From: DATGKK01 sp035294725
GTDB taxonomy: Bacteria; Actinomycetota; Acidimicrobiia; Acidimicrobiales; Bog-793
DNA: 22,098 bases
Direction of reading: 5' to 3'
Assembly (NCBI GenBank): GCA_035294725.1
Contig: DATGKK010000116.1
Span: 1-22,098 of the forward strand
Of the stretch, positions 21,684 to 22,098 are shown one piece after another. A program made the position numbers and the translations under genes. Each line of letters opens with the position of its first letter. Within the stretch, counting starts at the first letter, position 1. Below the pieces are notes generated by a model, which ran no database searches, was not told the origin of the DNA, and worked only from the letters and a program-made list of their open reading frames with translations.

Positions 21684-22098
21684 TCAGCTTCTCGGCCGCC
21701 CCGAGATCGTGGTCTCCAAGAGCTGGCGCTCGGCCTCGTCGAAGACCTCCTGGATCGCCCGTGCGAGCTGGTCGGAGAGCTCCTTCATCGCCCGGCGCGA
21801 GACCCGCGCCCGCCGTGGGGCGGCCGCTACGGTCCCCGCAGTCTCGCCGGTCCCAGGCTGTTCGGCATCGCCGCCGTCCGCCGAGCTCTCCCCGCTGTCC
21901 GCTGGCGGCTCGGTCGCCGGTGGCCAGATGGGCTCCCCGACGACGAGGTCGACGCGGCGCGGGCGCGGAATCGCCGATCCCCGAGGCATCGCCCGCTCGC
22001 TCCCCCCGATGCCGACCGGCACGATGGGCACGCCGGCGCGAAGCGCCAGGTAGGACACACCCTCGCGCAGGTCGGCCTGGACGTGGCGGACCCCCTCG
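21684..22098 (-). CDS. plsC: PlsC-type acyltransferase, C-terminal part (5' end missing)
   Basis: The frame enters from the right edge and stops at 21684. SYLALRAGVPIVPVGIGG, then SERAMPRGSAIPRPRRVDLV and VGEPIWPP, is the last conserved block of 1-acyl-glycerol-3-phosphate acyltransferases, which make phosphatidic acid at the membrane. It is followed by an acidic, Pro/Ser/Gly-rich insert (about 40 residues) and a helix KELSDQLARAIQEVFDEAERQL. The catalytic HxxxxD motif would lie beyond the edge. The first 12-13 residues (EGVRHVQADLRE) are copied from the epimerase sequence and should not be trusted as PlsC sequence. The stop is 45 nt before the epimerase start, on the same strand. Confidence 0.8.
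   Translation of the reverse strand, partial: EGVRHVQADLREGVSYLALRAGVPIVPVGIGGSERAMPRGSAIPRPRRVDLVVGEPIWPPATEPPADSGESSADGGDAEQPGTGETAGTVAAAPRRARVSRRAMKELSDQLARAIQEVFDEAERQLLETTISGRPRS
22062..22098. repeat. 37-bp direct repeat, copy at the window end (probable assembly artefact)
   Basis: It is identical to 21492-21528 and runs exactly to the last base. It replaces the expected acyltransferase sequence. A 37-base exact match in coding sequence of two unrelated families is not expected by chance. Confidence 0.85.

Overview
The window is very GC-rich, and its gene content and organisation fit a high-GC Actinomycetota, plausibly an Acidimicrobiia-type lineage (inference; no 16S or other taxonomic marker is present). 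Supporting signs are GTG starts, 4-bp GTGA/ATGA gene overlaps, lipobox proteins, a tRNA gene without encoded CCA, and many genes with a TANNNT -10-like hexamer only 6-8 nt before the start codon, the pattern of leaderless transcripts.

Left part (1-4808): the N-terminus of a glutamine synthetase-family protein and a GH3 (NagZ/LpqI-like) lipoprotein lie on the minus strand. On the plus strand follow a tiny basic protein, a 220-nt run of strong hairpins, a DUF1801 protein, and an ECF sigma factor translationally coupled to a large single-pass membrane protein that has a duplicated extracytoplasmic module and a DUF4232-like C-terminus.

Accessory part (4809-10124): this stretch carries an orphan sigma region-4 fragment, a three-gene DUF4331 operon headed by a small Tat-signal protein, a sparse gap, a Phd/VapC-type toxin-antitoxin pair with a perfect palindrome over its start, and a decayed two-gene Mu/TniB-type transposon (transposase C-terminus plus an ATPase with three single-base frameshifts). 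The transposon remnant ends a few bases from the 3' end of a tRNA-Pro(GGG) gene. The region looks like an eroded tRNA-linked island.

Right part (10288-22098) is more ordinary. It holds a lipoprotein, an FmdB zinc-ribbon protein and a FlaR-like P-loop kinase on the plus strand. A minus-strand operon follows in the order DUF512 radical-SAM protein, GTPase Der, acyl-CoA carboxylase beta subunit, acidic tail-anchored protein. It diverges from ispH plus a family-2 glycosyltransferase across only 33 bp. Next come a TetR-MFS efflux pair with a clear TetR operator, a UDP-sugar epimerase-like SDR, and the C-terminus of a PlsC-type acyltransferase.

The last 37 bases of the window are an exact copy of a segment inside the epimerase gene and probably mark an assembly artefact at a contig end. 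The observations best worth following up are the DUF4331 cluster, the hairpin array at 1941-2156, the sigma-coupled duplicated-domain protein, the start-codon palindromes and the leaderless promoter pattern. No complete novel defence or mobile system is evident.
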